Positions 30,953 through 41,557 of a stretch of 64,000 nt of DNA are shown here, in pieces (the stretch's first letter is position 1; each line of letters starts with the position of its first letter). The notes beneath the pieces were generated by a model. That model was not told the origin of the DNA, did not search any database, and was given only the letters and a program-made list of their open reading frames with translations. The stretch comes from Stappia sp. TSB10P1A (GTDB lineage Bacteria; Pseudomonadota; Alphaproteobacteria; Rhizobiales; Stappiaceae), in NCBI RefSeq assembly GCF_900185725.1, contig NZ_FYAU01000026.1:433785-497784 (forward strand), given 5' to 3'. Made by a program: the position numbers and the translations under genes.

Positions 30953-31098
30953 TCCAACCCCTTGTGGATTCGCGGCCAGCACCGCGCCGCCCGCAGGCGC
31001 AATACCCGCATCCGTCCCCTGCCGCTATACCATTCCTTGCCGCCCGATGCGAGATGGGGGGCAAGGCCGTGCGACAGGCCTTGCGGCGATCCGTTTTG

Positions 31099-31126
31099 TT
31101 GACTCGCCCAAGGTTCCTGATATTTG
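31099..31126 (+). promoter_or_regulatory. Candidate tkt promoter
   Basis: TTGACT (31099-31104), 16-base spacer, TATTTG (31121-31126), in the AT-richer part of the divergent DUF4164-tkt gap. The implied leader is about 215 bases. Confidence 0.5.
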
Positions 31127-31348
31127 TCGAGCCGCCTCGGCGGGCTCCGGTGAAAACCGGTTGCAACCGCCGGAAAACCGATATCGCCGGCGGCCCGGAC
31201 ACGACCCGCGCCGACCCGTCCCGACCGGGCGCAGCGCCTCCCCGACGCGCCCTGGGACAGGCCGGAGGCGTACAACCGGGACCCGTGCGGTGCCCGCATC
31301 ACGGACGAGTAGCCCGCGTGGGCCACCGACAGGGACGAACGGAATCAG

Positions 31349-33331
31349 ATGACCGATCTCGTAAAGCACAATCGCATGGCCAATGCGATCCGTTTCCTCG
31401 CAGCAGATGCCGTGGAAGCGGCCAAGTCCGGCCATCCCGGCCTGCCGATGGGCGCGGCCGACATCGCGACCGTGCTGTTCACCCAGGTGATGCACTACGA
31501 CCCGACCCGCCCGGACTGGCCGGACCGCGACCGCTTCGTGCTGTCGGCCGGCCATGGCTCGATGCTGCTCTATGCGGTCCACTACCTGCTCGGCTCCGAG
31601 GACTTCACCCTCGACCAGCTCAAGAAGTTCCGCCAGATCGGCGCGCTGACCGCCGGTCACCCCGAATACGGCCACGGTGCCGGCATCGAGACCACCACCG
31701 GCCCGCTCGGCCAGGGCCTTGCCAATGCCGTCGGCATGGCAATCTCCGAACGCCATCTGCGCGAGACCTTCGGCGCCGACCTTACCGACCACTACACCTA
31801 TGTGCTGGCCGGTGACGGCTGTCTGATGGAGGGCATCAGCCAGGAGGCGATCTCGCTCGCCGGTCACCTGAAGCTCAATCGCCTGATCGTCATATGGGAC
31901 GACAACGGCATCTCCATCGATGGCAAGGTGTCGCTCACCGACAGCACCAACCAGCTCGAGCGCTTCGAGGCCAGCGGCTGGAAGACCGTCGCCATCGACG
32001 GCCACGATCCGGTGGCGATCGCCGCCGCGCTGACCGAGGCGCGCAACAGCGACCGCCCGACCCTGATCGCCGCCAAGACCGTCATCGGCTTCGGCGCACC
32101 GAACAAGGCCGGCTCGGAAAAGGTGCACGGCTCGCCGCTCGGCGCCGAGGAACTGGCCGCGACCCGCAAGGCGCTCGGCTGGGCGCATGAGGCCTTCGAG
32201 GTGCCCAGCGACATTCTCGACGCCTGGCGCATCGCCGGCCTGCGCTCCGGCCAGGCCCGCAAGGAGTGGGAAAAGCGCCTTGCCGTCGCCGACACCGAGC
32301 GCCGCTCGGAGTTCGAGCGTCGCCTGCGCGGCGACCTGCCCGCCGGCTTCGGCGAGGCGATGGCGAAGCTCAAGAAGCAGATCGCCCAGGACAAGCCGAC
32401 CATGGCGACCCGCAAGGCCTCCGAATATGTGCTCGGCACGATCACCAAGGTGGTGCCGGAGACGATCGGCGGCTCGGCCGACCTGACCGGCTCCAACAAC
32501 ACCCGGACCGCCGACACCGCCCCGATCACGCCGGACGACTTCACCGGCCGCTACCTGCACTGGGGCATCCGCGAGCACGGCATGGCCGCGGCGATGAACG
32601 GCATGGCGCTGCATGGCGGCACCATCCCCTATTCCGGCACCTTCCTGGTGTTCTCCGACTATGCCCGTCCGGCCATCCGCCTGGCGGCGCTGATGCGCCA
32701 GCGGGTCATCCATGTGATGACCCATGACAGCATCGGTCTCGGCGAGGACGGCCCGACCCACCAGCCGGTCGAGCATTACGCCGCGCTGCGGGCGATCCCC
32801 AATCTCGACTTCTACCGCCCCGCCGACGTCACCGAGACGCTGGAATGCTGGCAGTTGGCGCTGGAAACCAGCGAGACGCCGAGCGTTCTCGCCCTGACGC
32901 GCCAGAACCTGCCGGCGGTGCGCACCAGCTTCGAGGCCGAGAACCTGTCCGCCCGCGGTGCCTATGTCCTCGCCGACAGCGACGAGGCGCCCGAAGTCAC
33001 GATCTTCGCCTCCGGCTCGGAGATCGAGATCGCGCTGCAGGCCCGCGAGACGCTGGAGGCCGCCGGCACCGCGACCCGCGTCGTCTCCGTGCCCTGCATG
33101 GAGCGGTTCGAGCGCCAGTCGGCCGACTACCGCTCCGACATCGCCGGCGGGGCGAAGGTCAAGGTCGCCATCGAGGCCGGCATCCGCATGGGCTGGGACG
33201 CCATCATCGGCGCCGACGGCATCTTCGTCGGCATGACCGGCTTCGGCGCGAGCGGCCCCTATCAGGAGCTCTACCGCCACTTCGGCATCACCGCCGAGGC
33301 GGTGGTCGCCGCCGTCAACGCCCGCCTGTAA
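31349..33331 (+). CDS. tkt: Transketolase
   Basis: 660 residues. Thiamine-diphosphate enzyme transferring two-carbon units between sugar phosphates in the pentose phosphate (or Calvin) pathway. Clear blocks: [20 protein letters not shown] at the N-terminus, the TPP/metal region [32 protein letters not shown], the transketolase motif [20 protein letters not shown], and the C-terminal domain [16 protein letters not shown]. All catalytic features are present. Start ATG follows GGAATCAG. It opens the glycolytic set tkt, gap, pgk, fba, from which it is split by a membrane cyclase gene. Confidence 0.98.
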   Translation: MTDLVKHNRMANAIRFLAADAVEAAKSGHPGLPMGAADIATVLFTQVMHYDPTRPDWPDRDRFVLSAGHGSMLLYAVHYLLGSEDFTLDQLKKFRQIGALTAGHPEYGHGAGIETTTGPLGQGLANAVGMAISERHLRETFGADLTDHYTYVLAGDGCLMEGISQEAISLAGHLKLNRLIVIWDDNGISIDGKVSLTDSTNQLERFEASGWKTVAIDGHDPVAIAAALTEARNSDRPTLIAAKTVIGFGAPNKAGSEKVHGSPLGAEELAATRKALGWAHEAFEVPSDILDAWRIAGLRSGQARKEWEKRLAVADTERRSEFERRLRGDLPAGFGEAMAKLKKQIAQDKPTMATRKASEYVLGTITKVVPETIGGSADLTGSNNTRTADTAPITPDDFTGRYLHWGIREHGMAAAMNGMALHGGTIPYSGTFLVFSDYARPAIRLAALMRQRVIHVMTHDSIGLGEDGPTHQPVEHYAALRAIPNLDFYRPADVTETLECWQLALETSETPSVLALTRQNLPAVRTSFEAENLSARGAYVLADSDEAPEVTIFASGSEIEIALQARETLEAAGTATRVVSVPCMERFERQSADYRSDIAGGAKVKVAIEAGIRMGWDAIIGADGIFVGMTGFGASGPYQELYRHFGITAEAVVAAVNARL

Positions 33332-33445
33332 GCGGCGGTTCCGGCACCAACCTGACGGGCGGCGCAGCGCCGCCGCCCTCTCCTGCCCGTTGCGCTGACG
33401 CAGCGATCGGCTGTAAGACCTGTCGATCATCGGGAGATCGCCGAC

Positions 33446-35065
33446 GTGTCGCCCACCCCCGGGGAACGCCGTTCCACTCACGCCCTCTGGCGCTCGATTG
33501 CCGAGCGTCCCTGGATCATGGCGCTTGCCATCGCCATGGCGCTCGCGCTGCTGCCGGTCGCCGTCTGGCTGGATCTCCGGAACCTTTCCGACGCCGGCCT
33601 GGCGACCCAGGCGCGCACCCTCAACGCCATGGTGTCGGAGATCCGCGCCTATTACGGCTCCAACGTGGTCGGCCGTGTCCAGGCCCATACCGGCGATTCC
33701 GTCGCCGTTCACAATTACGAGGACGTGCCGGGAGCGATCCCGATCCCGGCGACCCTGTCGCTGGAACTGGGCGGGGTGATCGCCGGCCGTGGCGGCGGCG
33801 ATGTCGAGTACCGCTTCGTCTCCGATCTGCCCTTCGCCAACCGGGCGTCCCACAAGCTCGACGCTTTCGAGGCCGGCGCGCTGGCGAGTTTCCGCCAGAG
33901 CCGTTCGGCCGATGCGGTCGCCACCGATTTCTCCGGCTCGCTGTTCGAACGGCAGATCCGCATGGCCGTTCCGGTGGTTCTGGGCCAGGCTTGCGTCTCC
34001 TGCCACAACACCCATCCCGAAAGCCCGAGGCACGACTGGCAGGTCGGCGACGTGCGCGGCATCCAGGCCATCACCGTACACCAGCCGATCGCCAGGAACC
34101 TGTTCTCCTTCAAGTATCTGTTCCTCTACTTCGCCGGAGCGAGCGCCTTCGGCGTCGCCTTCGCAGGATTGCAATGGCGGCAGGCCAACGATTTCCGCCG
34201 GATGAACGCGGAGCTTGAGGAGGCGAACGGCTTCCTCGCCTCCATCTCGATGAAGATCTCGAAATACCTCTCGCCGCAGATCTACAAGTCGATCTTCTCC
34301 GGCGAGAAGGACGTGGTGATCTCCACCGAGCGCAAAAAGCTGACGATCTTCTTCTCCGACATCAAGGACTTCACGGAGACGGCCGAGCACCTGCAGCCCG
34401 AGGAGCTGACCAGCCTGCTCAACGAGTATTTCACGGAAATGTCCGCCATCGCCCAGGCGCATGGCGCCACCGTCGACAAGTTCATCGGCGATGCGATCCT
34501 CGCCTTCTTCGGCGATCCGGAGACGCGCGGCGCGCGCGAGGATGCCAATGCCTGCCTCGACATGGCGATCGCGATGCAGAAGCGCATGGCGGAACTGAAC
34601 GCGCTCTGGCGCCGGCGCGGGATCGAAAAGCCGTTCGAGGTCCGCATGGGCATCAACACCGGCTATTGCAATGTCGGCAATTTCGGCTCCTCCGACCGCA
34701 TGGACTACACGATCATCGGCGCGGAGGCGAACCTGGCCGCCCGCCTGCAGGGGATCGCCCAGCCCGGCGGCATCGTCATCTCCTACGAGACCTGGGCGCA
34801 TGTGCAGGACCGGGTGCGCGTGCGCCGGCTGGAACCGATCACGCTGAAGGGCATTCCCGGAGAGATCGTGCCCTATGCCGTCGAGGGGCTGCGCGAGGCG
34901 GACGCAGCCCATCCGCAGACCATCAGCGAGGAGGACGAGGGCCTCGTTCTCCATCTCGACCTTGCGAAACTCGACGCCGAAGCCCGGCGCAAGGCCGAGG
35001 CCGTGCTGGAAAAGGCCCTCGGCGCGGTGCGGATGCGGGAGACGGCAGCAAACGACAAGGCCTGA
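33446..35065 (+). CDS. Membrane adenylate/guanylate cyclase with c-type haem sensor domain (DUF3365/Tll0287-like)
   Basis: 539 residues. N-terminal membrane helix (about 23-42), a periplasmic domain of about 180 residues, a second helix (about 223-244), then a class III cyclase domain. The periplasmic domain contains CVSCHNTHP, a canonical CxxCH haem-c attachment site at residues 183-187, in the setting seen in DUF3365/Tll0287-like sensors (RMAVPVVLGQACVSCHNTHP, then DVRGIQAITV). The cyclase has both metal aspartates (FFSDIKDFTETAEH, FIGDAILAFFGDP) and the later IIGAEANLAARLQ block, so it should be active. GTG start with CGGGAG upstream. It sits between tkt and gap. The likely role is redox-, CO- or NO-responsive cAMP synthesis, which is inference. 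Confidence 0.9.
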   Translation: MSPTPGERRSTHALWRSIAERPWIMALAIAMALALLPVAVWLDLRNLSDAGLATQARTLNAMVSEIRAYYGSNVVGRVQAHTGDSVAVHNYEDVPGAIPIPATLSLELGGVIAGRGGGDVEYRFVSDLPFANRASHKLDAFEAGALASFRQSRSADAVATDFSGSLFERQIRMAVPVVLGQACVSCHNTHPESPRHDWQVGDVRGIQAITVHQPIARNLFSFKYLFLYFAGASAFGVAFAGLQWRQANDFRRMNAELEEANGFLASISMKISKYLSPQIYKSIFSGEKDVVISTERKKLTIFFSDIKDFTETAEHLQPEELTSLLNEYFTEMSAIAQAHGATVDKFIGDAILAFFGDPETRGAREDANACLDMAIAMQKRMAELNALWRRRGIEKPFEVRMGINTGYCNVGNFGSSDRMDYTIIGAEANLAARLQGIAQPGGIVISYETWAHVQDRVRVRRLEPITLKGIPGEIVPYAVEGLREADAAHPQTISEEDEGLVLHLDLAKLDAEARRKAEAVLEKALGAVRMRETAANDKA

Positions 35066-35259
35066 GACATGCGCGCGCATCGGCCAGATATGTTGCTTGA
35101 ACCCGTTGCATCCGTGACGAGGCTTCGGTAACCAGCCATCGGGCGCCGTGAAACGGCGCTCCAAAGACGACAGGAGCCGGACAACACGGTATTGGATCGC
35201 CCGGCTCGGCCAGATCAATCGCCCAAGGAACGCGGTTCGCCGCCACAGGAGAGACACGC

Positions 35260-36267
<1,008 letters not shown>

Positions 36268-36277
36268 CTTGGCAGGC

Positions 36278-36304
36278 ACGGCCGGCGCCCCTCGCGCCGG
36301 CCGT
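36278..36304 (+). other. Intercistronic hairpin gap-pgk
   Basis: 11-bp perfect stem ACGGCCGGCGC/GCGCCGGCCGT with a 5-base loop, 10 bases past the gap stop and 28 before the pgk start. No U-tract beyond TT. Such stems often stabilise the upstream message and allow more gap than pgk product. Confidence 0.6.
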
Positions 36305-36332
36305 TGCGCATGAGACATCCAGGCGAGCGACC

Positions 36333-37526
36333 ATGACCTTCAAGACCCTTGACGATCTCGGCAACCTGTCCGGCCGTCGCGCGCTGGTGCGCGTCGACCT
36401 GAACGTGCCGATGGACGGCAGCCGGGTGACCGACACCACCCGCATCGACCGGGTTCTGCCGACCATCCGCGAACTCGCCGACAAGGGTGCGCGGGTGGTG
36501 CTGCTCGCCCATTTCGGCCGCCCCAAGGGCGCCGTGGTGCCGCAGATGAGCCTTGCGCCCGTCGCCGCCGCCCTCTCCGAGCGTCTCGGCCGGCCGGTCG
36601 CCTTTGCCGCGGACTGCATCGGCGCTGCCGCCGCCTCCGTCATTGACGGGCTGAAGGACGGCGATGTCGCGCTGCTGGAGAACACCCGCTTCCACGCCGG
36701 CGAGGAAAAGAACGACGGTGCCTTTGCCGATGCGCTCGCCGCGCTCGGCGACATCTATGTCAACGACGCCTTCTCCGCCGCCCACCGCGCCCATGCCTCC
36801 ACAGAAGGCCTCGCCCGCCGCCTGCCGGCCTATGCCGGCCGCACCATGCAGGCGGAGCTGGAGGCGCTCGCCTCGGCCCTGACCACGCCGGTGCGCCCGG
36901 TGCTCGCCGTCGTCGGCGGCGCCAAGGTCTCCTCCAAGATCGACCTGCTCGAGAACCTGGTGAAGAAGGTCGACCTGCTGGTGATCGGCGGCGGCATGGC
37001 CAACACCTTCCTTGCCGCGCAAGGCAAGGCGGTCGGCAAGTCGCTGTGCGAGCACGACCTTGCCGACACCGCGCGGCGGATCATGGATGCGGCCGCAGCC
37101 GCCGGCTGCGAGATCGTGCTGCCGGTCGATGCGGTCGTTGCCCGCGAGTTCAAGGCGGGAGCGGCCAGCGAGACCGTTGCCGTCGACGCGGTGCCGGAAG
37201 ATGCGATGATCCTCGACGTCGGCCCGGCCTCGGTCGCCAACGTCGCGGCGAAGATCGACGCCGCCGCCACCCTGGTGTGGAATGGCCCGCTCGGCGCCTT
37301 CGAGATCGAGCCCTTCGACATCGCCACGGTGGCCGCCGCCCGCCATGCCGCCGGGCGCAGCCGCGATGGGTCGCTGACCAGCGTCGCCGGCGGCGGCGAC
37401 ACGGTCGCCGCGCTCAACCATGCCGGCGTCGCCGACGATTTCACCTATGTCTCGACCGCCGGCGGCGCCTTCCTCGAATGGCTCGAGGGCAAGGTTCTGC
37501 CGGGCGTCGTCGCGCTCGAGAATTAA
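36333..37526 (+). CDS. pgk: Phosphoglycerate kinase
   Basis: 397 residues, normal PGK length. Transfers phosphate between 1,3-bisphosphoglycerate and ADP. Present: [19 protein letters not shown] (substrate site), [42 protein letters not shown], and the nucleotide-binding [18 protein letters not shown] 36333 is chosen over an open frame extending far upstream through gap, because the protein then begins [19 protein letters not shown] and AGGCGAG precedes it. Ends 20 bases before a strong terminator. Confidence 0.98.
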   Translation: MTFKTLDDLGNLSGRRALVRVDLNVPMDGSRVTDTTRIDRVLPTIRELADKGARVVLLAHFGRPKGAVVPQMSLAPVAAALSERLGRPVAFAADCIGAAAASVIDGLKDGDVALLENTRFHAGEEKNDGAFADALAALGDIYVNDAFSAAHRAHASTEGLARRLPAYAGRTMQAELEALASALTTPVRPVLAVVGGAKVSSKIDLLENLVKKVDLLVIGGGMANTFLAAQGKAVGKSLCEHDLADTARRIMDAAAAAGCEIVLPVDAVVAREFKAGAASETVAVDAVPEDAMILDVGPASVANVAAKIDAAATLVWNGPLGAFEIEPFDIATVAAARHAAGRSRDGSLTSVAGGGDTVAALNHAGVADDFTYVSTAGGAFLEWLEGKVLPGVVALEN

Positions 37527-37546
37527 GCCTTTCGGCGAAACAGCTT

Positions 37547-37576
37547 GCGCCGCGCCTGCAAAAGCGCGGCGCTTTT
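37547..37576 (+). terminator. Intrinsic terminator of pgk
   Basis: Stem GCGCCGCGC/GCGCGGCGC with an 8-base loop, then TTTT. It separates gap-pgk from fba, so fba probably has its own promoter or depends on read-through. Confidence 0.85.
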
Positions 37577-37635
37577 GATAGAACGCCGCCAACGCAGAGC
37601 GGCAACGCTTGCACGCAAGAAGAGGGTCTCATCGG

Positions 37636-38667
37636 ATGAGTGAACGTCTCGAGGATATCGCACAGGCCATGGTGGCCACCGGTCAGGGCATCCTTGCCGC
37701 CGACGAAAGCACCGGCACGATCAAGAAGCGCTTCGACCAGATCGGCACCGAGAACACCGAGGACAACCGCCGCGCCTATCGCGAGATGCTGTTCTCCAGC
37801 GCCGAGGCGATGAACGACTGCATTTCCGGCGTCATCCTGTTCGACGAGACGCTGCGCCAGAAGGCGGCCGACGGCACGCCCTTCGTCGAGATGATCCGCA
37901 AGGCCGGCGCCGTTCCGGGCATCAAGGTCGACAAGGGCGCCAAGCCGCTTGCCGGCTTCCCCGGCGAGACCGTCACCGAAGGCCTCGACGGGCTGCGCGA
38001 GCGTCTTGCCGAGTATTACGAACTCGGCGCCCGCTTCGCCAAGTGGCGCGCGGTGATCGACATCAACGAGGAGGACGGCCTGCCGTCCAGCACCTGCATC
38101 CAGACCAACGCCCATGCGCTCGCCCGCTATGCCGCGCTGTGCCAGGAAGCCGGCATCGTGCCGATCGTCGAGCCGGAAGTGCTGATGGACGGCCCCTCGG
38201 CGGCCCACGACATCGAGACCTGCTACGAGGTCACCGAGTGGACGCTGAACACCGTGTTCGCCGAGCTGTTCCAGATGGACATCCTGCTCGAGGGCATCAT
38301 CCTCAAGCCGAACATGATCGTGCCGGGCAAGAACGCCCCGATCCAGGCCACGGCCGAGGAAGTCGCCGAGCTCACCCTGCGCTGCCTCAAGGCCACGGTG
38401 CCGGCGGCCGTGCCGGGCATCGCCTTCCTGTCCGGCGGCCAGTCCGACATCGAGGCGACCGAGCACCTGCATCTGATGAACGCCGCCGGCCCGCTTCCCT
38501 GGAAGCTGACCTTCTCCTATGGCCGCGCTTTGCAGCAGGCCGCACTCAAGGCCTGGGGCGGCAAGCCGGAGAACGTTCCGGCCGGCCAGGCCGCGTTCCT
38601 GCACCGCGCCCGCATGAACGGGCTCGCCGCCAAGGGCGAATGGGCCAAGGCGCTCGAGACCGCCTGA
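37636..38667 (+). CDS. Fructose-bisphosphate aldolase, class I
   Basis: 343 residues. Cleaves fructose-1,6-bisphosphate by a Schiff-base (metal-free) mechanism. It starts MSERLEDIAQAMVATGQGIL and continues AADESTGTIKKRF, as in eukaryote-like class I aldolases; GVILFDETL, WRAVIDINEEDGLPSS and the Schiff-base region LLEGIILKPNMIVPG (Lys) are present, with GIAFLSGGQSDIEATEHL for phosphate binding. Many rhizobia have class I at this locus. ATG 37636 fits the family N-terminus and has AGAGGG upstream. It is followed by a strong terminator. Confidence 0.96.
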   Translation: MSERLEDIAQAMVATGQGILAADESTGTIKKRFDQIGTENTEDNRRAYREMLFSSAEAMNDCISGVILFDETLRQKAADGTPFVEMIRKAGAVPGIKVDKGAKPLAGFPGETVTEGLDGLRERLAEYYELGARFAKWRAVIDINEEDGLPSSTCIQTNAHALARYAALCQEAGIVPIVEPEVLMDGPSAAHDIETCYEVTEWTLNTVFAELFQMDILLEGIILKPNMIVPGKNAPIQATAEEVAELTLRCLKATVPAAVPGIAFLSGGQSDIEATEHLHLMNAAGPLPWKLTFSYGRALQQAALKAWGGKPENVPAGQAAFLHRARMNGLAAKGEWAKALETA

Positions 38668-38698
38668 CCGGACACCGATCCGACCGGCAAGCTTGACG

Positions 38699-38723
38699 AG
38701 AGGGGCGGTTTCGCCCCTCTTTT
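38699..38723 (+). terminator. Intrinsic terminator of the aldolase gene
   Basis: Stem AGAGGGGCG/CGCCCCTCT around GTTT, followed by TTT, 31 bases past the stop. Confidence 0.92.
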
Positions 38724-38789
38724 GCCGTGATCGCCCCTCATTCCGGGACGGGTTCCGATTGCCCGGCCCACGAAGCGGAAGGATGCGCC

Positions 38790-39434
38790 GTGCACCCGCG
38801 CCTCTACCTGATTACGCCCGCAAGTTTCGAGCTCGACGGGTTCTGCAAGGACCTCGCCTCCGCCCTTGCCGGCGGCGACGTGGCCTGCCTGCTGATCACC
38901 GACGGCGGCTGGGGCGAGGCCGGCTTCCAGAAGATCGCCGAGACCATCGTGCCGATCGCCCAGGCGGCGGGCACCGCCGTGCTGGTGCAGAACGATTCGC
39001 GCGCCGCCGGCCGCAGCCGCGCCGACGGCATCCATGTCGACACCTCCGACGAGGACCTGAAGCGCGCGCTGGAGACGTTCCAGCCCCGCGGCATCGTCGG
39101 CGCGGGCGACATCCGCACCCGCCATGACGCGATGACCCTCGCCGAACTCGGCGTCGACTACGTGATGTTCGGCCTGCTGGCGCGCGAGGAGGACGTCGAG
39201 CCGCACGCCAAGACGCTGCAGTTCTCGTCCTGGTGGGCGGAAATGTTCGAGACGCCCTGCGTCGCCCTGTGCGGCAGCGACCTCGCCGGCGTCGAGACCT
39301 GTGCCGCCACCGGCGCCGATTTCGTCGCCCTGCGCGGCGCCGTGTGGAACCATCCGGACGGTCCCGAGGCGGCGGTGCGCGCGGCCAACGAGGTGCTGTC
39401 CCGCTTCGAACTGACGGAGGCGGATGGCGGATGA
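38790..39434 (+). CDS. Thiamine phosphate synthase-like protein (ThiE/TenI family)
   Basis: 214 residues, TIM-barrel of the ThiE/TenI superfamily. PRLYLITPASFEL at the start, then AVLVQNDSRAAGRSRADGIHVDTSDEDL, written here as overlapping motifs VLVQNDSRA and ADGIHVDT, and GAGDIRTRHDAMTLAELGVD match the family phosphate and HMP-PP binding strands. Whether it joins HMP-PP and thiazole phosphate, or has another TenI-type role, is uncertain since the usual GPIFPT-like loop reads VMFGLLAREED. GTG start 38790 with GGAAGGA at 6 bases. The stop overlaps the next start by 4 bases, so it is co-translated with the Sel1-repeat gene; no other thiamine genes are nearby. Confidence 0.8.
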   Translation: MHPRLYLITPASFELDGFCKDLASALAGGDVACLLITDGGWGEAGFQKIAETIVPIAQAAGTAVLVQNDSRAAGRSRADGIHVDTSDEDLKRALETFQPRGIVGAGDIRTRHDAMTLAELGVDYVMFGLLAREEDVEPHAKTLQFSSWWAEMFETPCVALCGSDLAGVETCAATGADFVALRGAVWNHPDGPEAAVRAANEVLSRFELTEADGG

Positions 39435-40642
39435 GCGCGCGCGGAGGGTGGCAGGCAGGCATGCTGGCAGTGCTGCTGTCCATCTGGACGGCGGCGCCTC
39501 CCGCCCTTGCTGAGGACACCCCCGCAGAAGCAGCCCCCGAAGCTGCCCCCGAAACATCAGCCGAAACGCCGGCCGAACCACCTGCTGAGGCGGACGCCGC
39601 GACCGCCGCGCCGGCGCCGGATCTTCCCGGGGCCGGCAGGATGCCCACGCCCGAGGAGATCGCCGAGCGGCTCTCCTCCGTGCTGCAGCGCCCGGTCAGC
39701 CCGGATGCGGACAGCCCCCTTCTCGTGCCGCCCACCAGCGTCGCCCCGCCGCTGCCCCTCCAGGTCGAGGACGAGGTCCGCGACTACGCCTATGGCGCCT
39801 TCCAGCGCGGCTGGTATCTGACCGCCCTGGCGCGGGCGACACCGCGTGCCGAGGCCGGGGATGCCGCCGCGCAGACCCTGCTCGGCGTGCTCTACGAAAC
39901 CGGGCGCGGCCTGCCGCAGGACGCGGAACTGGCGGCAAGCTGGTACCAGCTCGCCGCCAACAATGGCGACACCCGCGCCGCCCTGCGCTACGGCCTGATG
40001 CTGCTCAACGGCCTCGGCGTCGCGCAGGACAAGGTGAAGGCCGGCGACATGTTCGAGATCGCCGCCAATGCCGGCATTCCGGAGGCGATCTACAATCTCG
40101 CCGGCCTCTATCGCACCGGCGAGGGACGGCCGCTCGATCCCGACCGGGCGCTGGAGCTGCTGGAAAAGGCCGCCGATCTCGATGATGTCGACGCCCGCTT
40201 CCAGCTCGCCCAGTTCTATCTCGACGGCCCCGCCGACATCCGCAGCGAGACCCGCGCCGCCTTCTGGATGGGGCGCGCCGCGCGCCAGGGCCATGTCGGG
40301 GCGCAGGTGCGCTACGCCATCCTGCGCTTCAACGGCCGCGGCGTCGATCCGGACGAGACGGAGGCGGCCGACTGGTTCGAGCGCGCCGCCAGCGCCGGCA
40401 ACCCGGTGGCGATGAACCGGCTGGCGCGGATCTATGCCTTCGGCCGCGGCCGCGAGATCGACCTGGAGAAGGCGGCCGGCTGGCACATGGCCGCCCGCGC
40501 GCTCGGCATCTCGGATCTGGAGATGGACGGCGTGCTCGCCTCGATCGACCTGGAGACGCTGGCCAAGGCGACCGCCTTCGCCGAAAGCTATGCGGCGGCG
40601 GCCGACCTGACCGTCGAGGACAGCCCCGACCTCACGCCCTGA
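39431..40642 (+). CDS. Periplasmic Sel1-like repeat protein
   Basis: 403 residues. Signal peptide GMLAVLLSIWTAAPPALA with cleavage before EDTP. A Pro/Glu/Ala-rich linker (about 30-75) is followed by at least six Sel1-like repeats, each with the A-x-x-L-G-x-x-Y pattern: AAQTLLGVLYETGRGLPQD, AALRYGLMLLNGLGVAQD, EAIYNLAGLYRTGEGRPLD, DARFQLAQFYLDG, GAQVRYAILRFNGRGVDPDE and VAMNRLARIYAFGRGREID. Such proteins act as protein-interaction scaffolds. The start overlaps the stop of the ThiE-like gene (ATGA). Function unknown. The 218-bp gap to efp contains no obvious gene. Confidence 0.9.
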   Translation: MSARGGWQAGMLAVLLSIWTAAPPALAEDTPAEAAPEAAPETSAETPAEPPAEADAATAAPAPDLPGAGRMPTPEEIAERLSSVLQRPVSPDADSPLLVPPTSVAPPLPLQVEDEVRDYAYGAFQRGWYLTALARATPRAEAGDAAAQTLLGVLYETGRGLPQDAELAASWYQLAANNGDTRAALRYGLMLLNGLGVAQDKVKAGDMFEIAANAGIPEAIYNLAGLYRTGEGRPLDPDRALELLEKAADLDDVDARFQLAQFYLDGPADIRSETRAAFWMGRAARQGHVGAQVRYAILRFNGRGVDPDETEAADWFERAASAGNPVAMNRLARIYAFGRGREIDLEKAAGWHMAARALGISDLEMDGVLASIDLETLAKATAFAESYAAAADLTVEDSPDLTP

Positions 40643-40860
40643 GCCGGCAAAACCGCCTTTTTGCTTGATTGGCAACCGGAAGTGTGGTGGACAGGCCGCG
40701 CACCAGACATTGTGCCCGGCCGACGCAACGGCGCCCATGCCAGGGGCCCGCCCGGACGGGCCCGGCGGCCCAGGCGGCGCCGGAGACGCCTGCGGCAGGG
40801 GCAGCGGATTGCCCCCGCGGAGCGAACCGCCGCAGGACAGTTGGAAACGGAAGAAGACAC

Positions 40861-41424
40861 ATGAAGATCAACGGGAACGAGATCAAGCCGGGCAACGTGC
40901 TGCAGCACCAGGAGACGCTCTGGGCGGTCGTCAAGGTCGAGCACGTCAAGCCGGGCAAGGGCGGCGCCTTCGCCCAGGTCGAGATGAAGAACCTCATCGA
41001 CGGCCGCAAGCTCAACGAGCGCTTCCGCTCCGCCGACAAGGTCGAGCGCGTGCGCCTCGAGCAGAAGGACTTCCAGTATCTCTATCCCCAGGAAGACATG
41101 CTGGTCTTCATGAACACCGAGACCTACGAGCAGATCGAGCTGCAGGCCGATTTCGTCGGCGAGCGTGCCGCCTTCCTGCAGGACGGCATGATGGTGACGC
41201 TGGAGATGCACGAGGATCGTCCGATCGGCATCACCCTGCCCCAGTATGTCACGCTGGAGATCACCGAGGCCGATGCCGTGGTCAAGGGCCAGACCCAGTC
41301 CTCGTCCTACAAGCCGGCCATGCTGGAGAACGGCGTGCGCGTCATGGTGCCGCCCTTCATCACCGCCGGCGAGAGGATCATCGTCGACACCGAACTGGTC
41401 GAATACGTCCGCCGCGCCGACTGA
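40861..41424 (+). CDS. efp: Elongation factor P
   Basis: 187 residues. Relieves ribosomes stalled on consecutive prolines, which matters here given the Pro-rich TolA stalk and other Pro-rich proteins nearby. N-terminal KOW-like domain [20 protein letters not shown]; the modifiable Lys lies in [18 protein letters not shown] domains follow ([19 protein letters not shown]) and the C-terminus [20 protein letters not shown] is typical. The Lys tip suggests EpmA-type beta-lysylation, not seen directly. ATG 40861 has GGAAGAAGACAC upstream. Co-directional with suhB, with a minisatellite between them. Confidence 0.98.
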   Translation: MKINGNEIKPGNVLQHQETLWAVVKVEHVKPGKGGAFAQVEMKNLIDGRKLNERFRSADKVERVRLEQKDFQYLYPQEDMLVFMNTETYEQIELQADFVGERAAFLQDGMMVTLEMHEDRPIGITLPQYVTLEITEADAVVKGQTQSSSYKPAMLENGVRVMVPPFITAGERIIVDTELVEYVRRAD

Positions 41425-41500
41425 GGCACCCGCACGGGCCGGCGGCCGCATCCGTCGCCGTCCCGCCCCCTCTTGCGCGGCCGGACCCATCGCCGATCCC

Positions 41501-41533
41501 GCGCCAATTCCGCGCCAATTCCGCGCCAATTCC
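41501..41533 (+). repeat. Three tandem 11-bp repeats before suhB
   Basis: GCGCCAATTCC occurs three times head to tail without mismatch (41501-41511, 41512-41522, 41523-41533), ending 24 bases before the suhB ATG. The period is close to one helical turn. It lies in the probable 5' leader. Confidence 0.9.
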
Positions 41534-41557
41534 GGCAGGAAGCTTCCAGGAACCGTC

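Noticed and set aside
31025..35257. 1410-codon open frame on the minus strand opposite tkt and the haem cyclase
   Set aside because: Antisense to two well-supported genes; no recognisable motif and biased composition.
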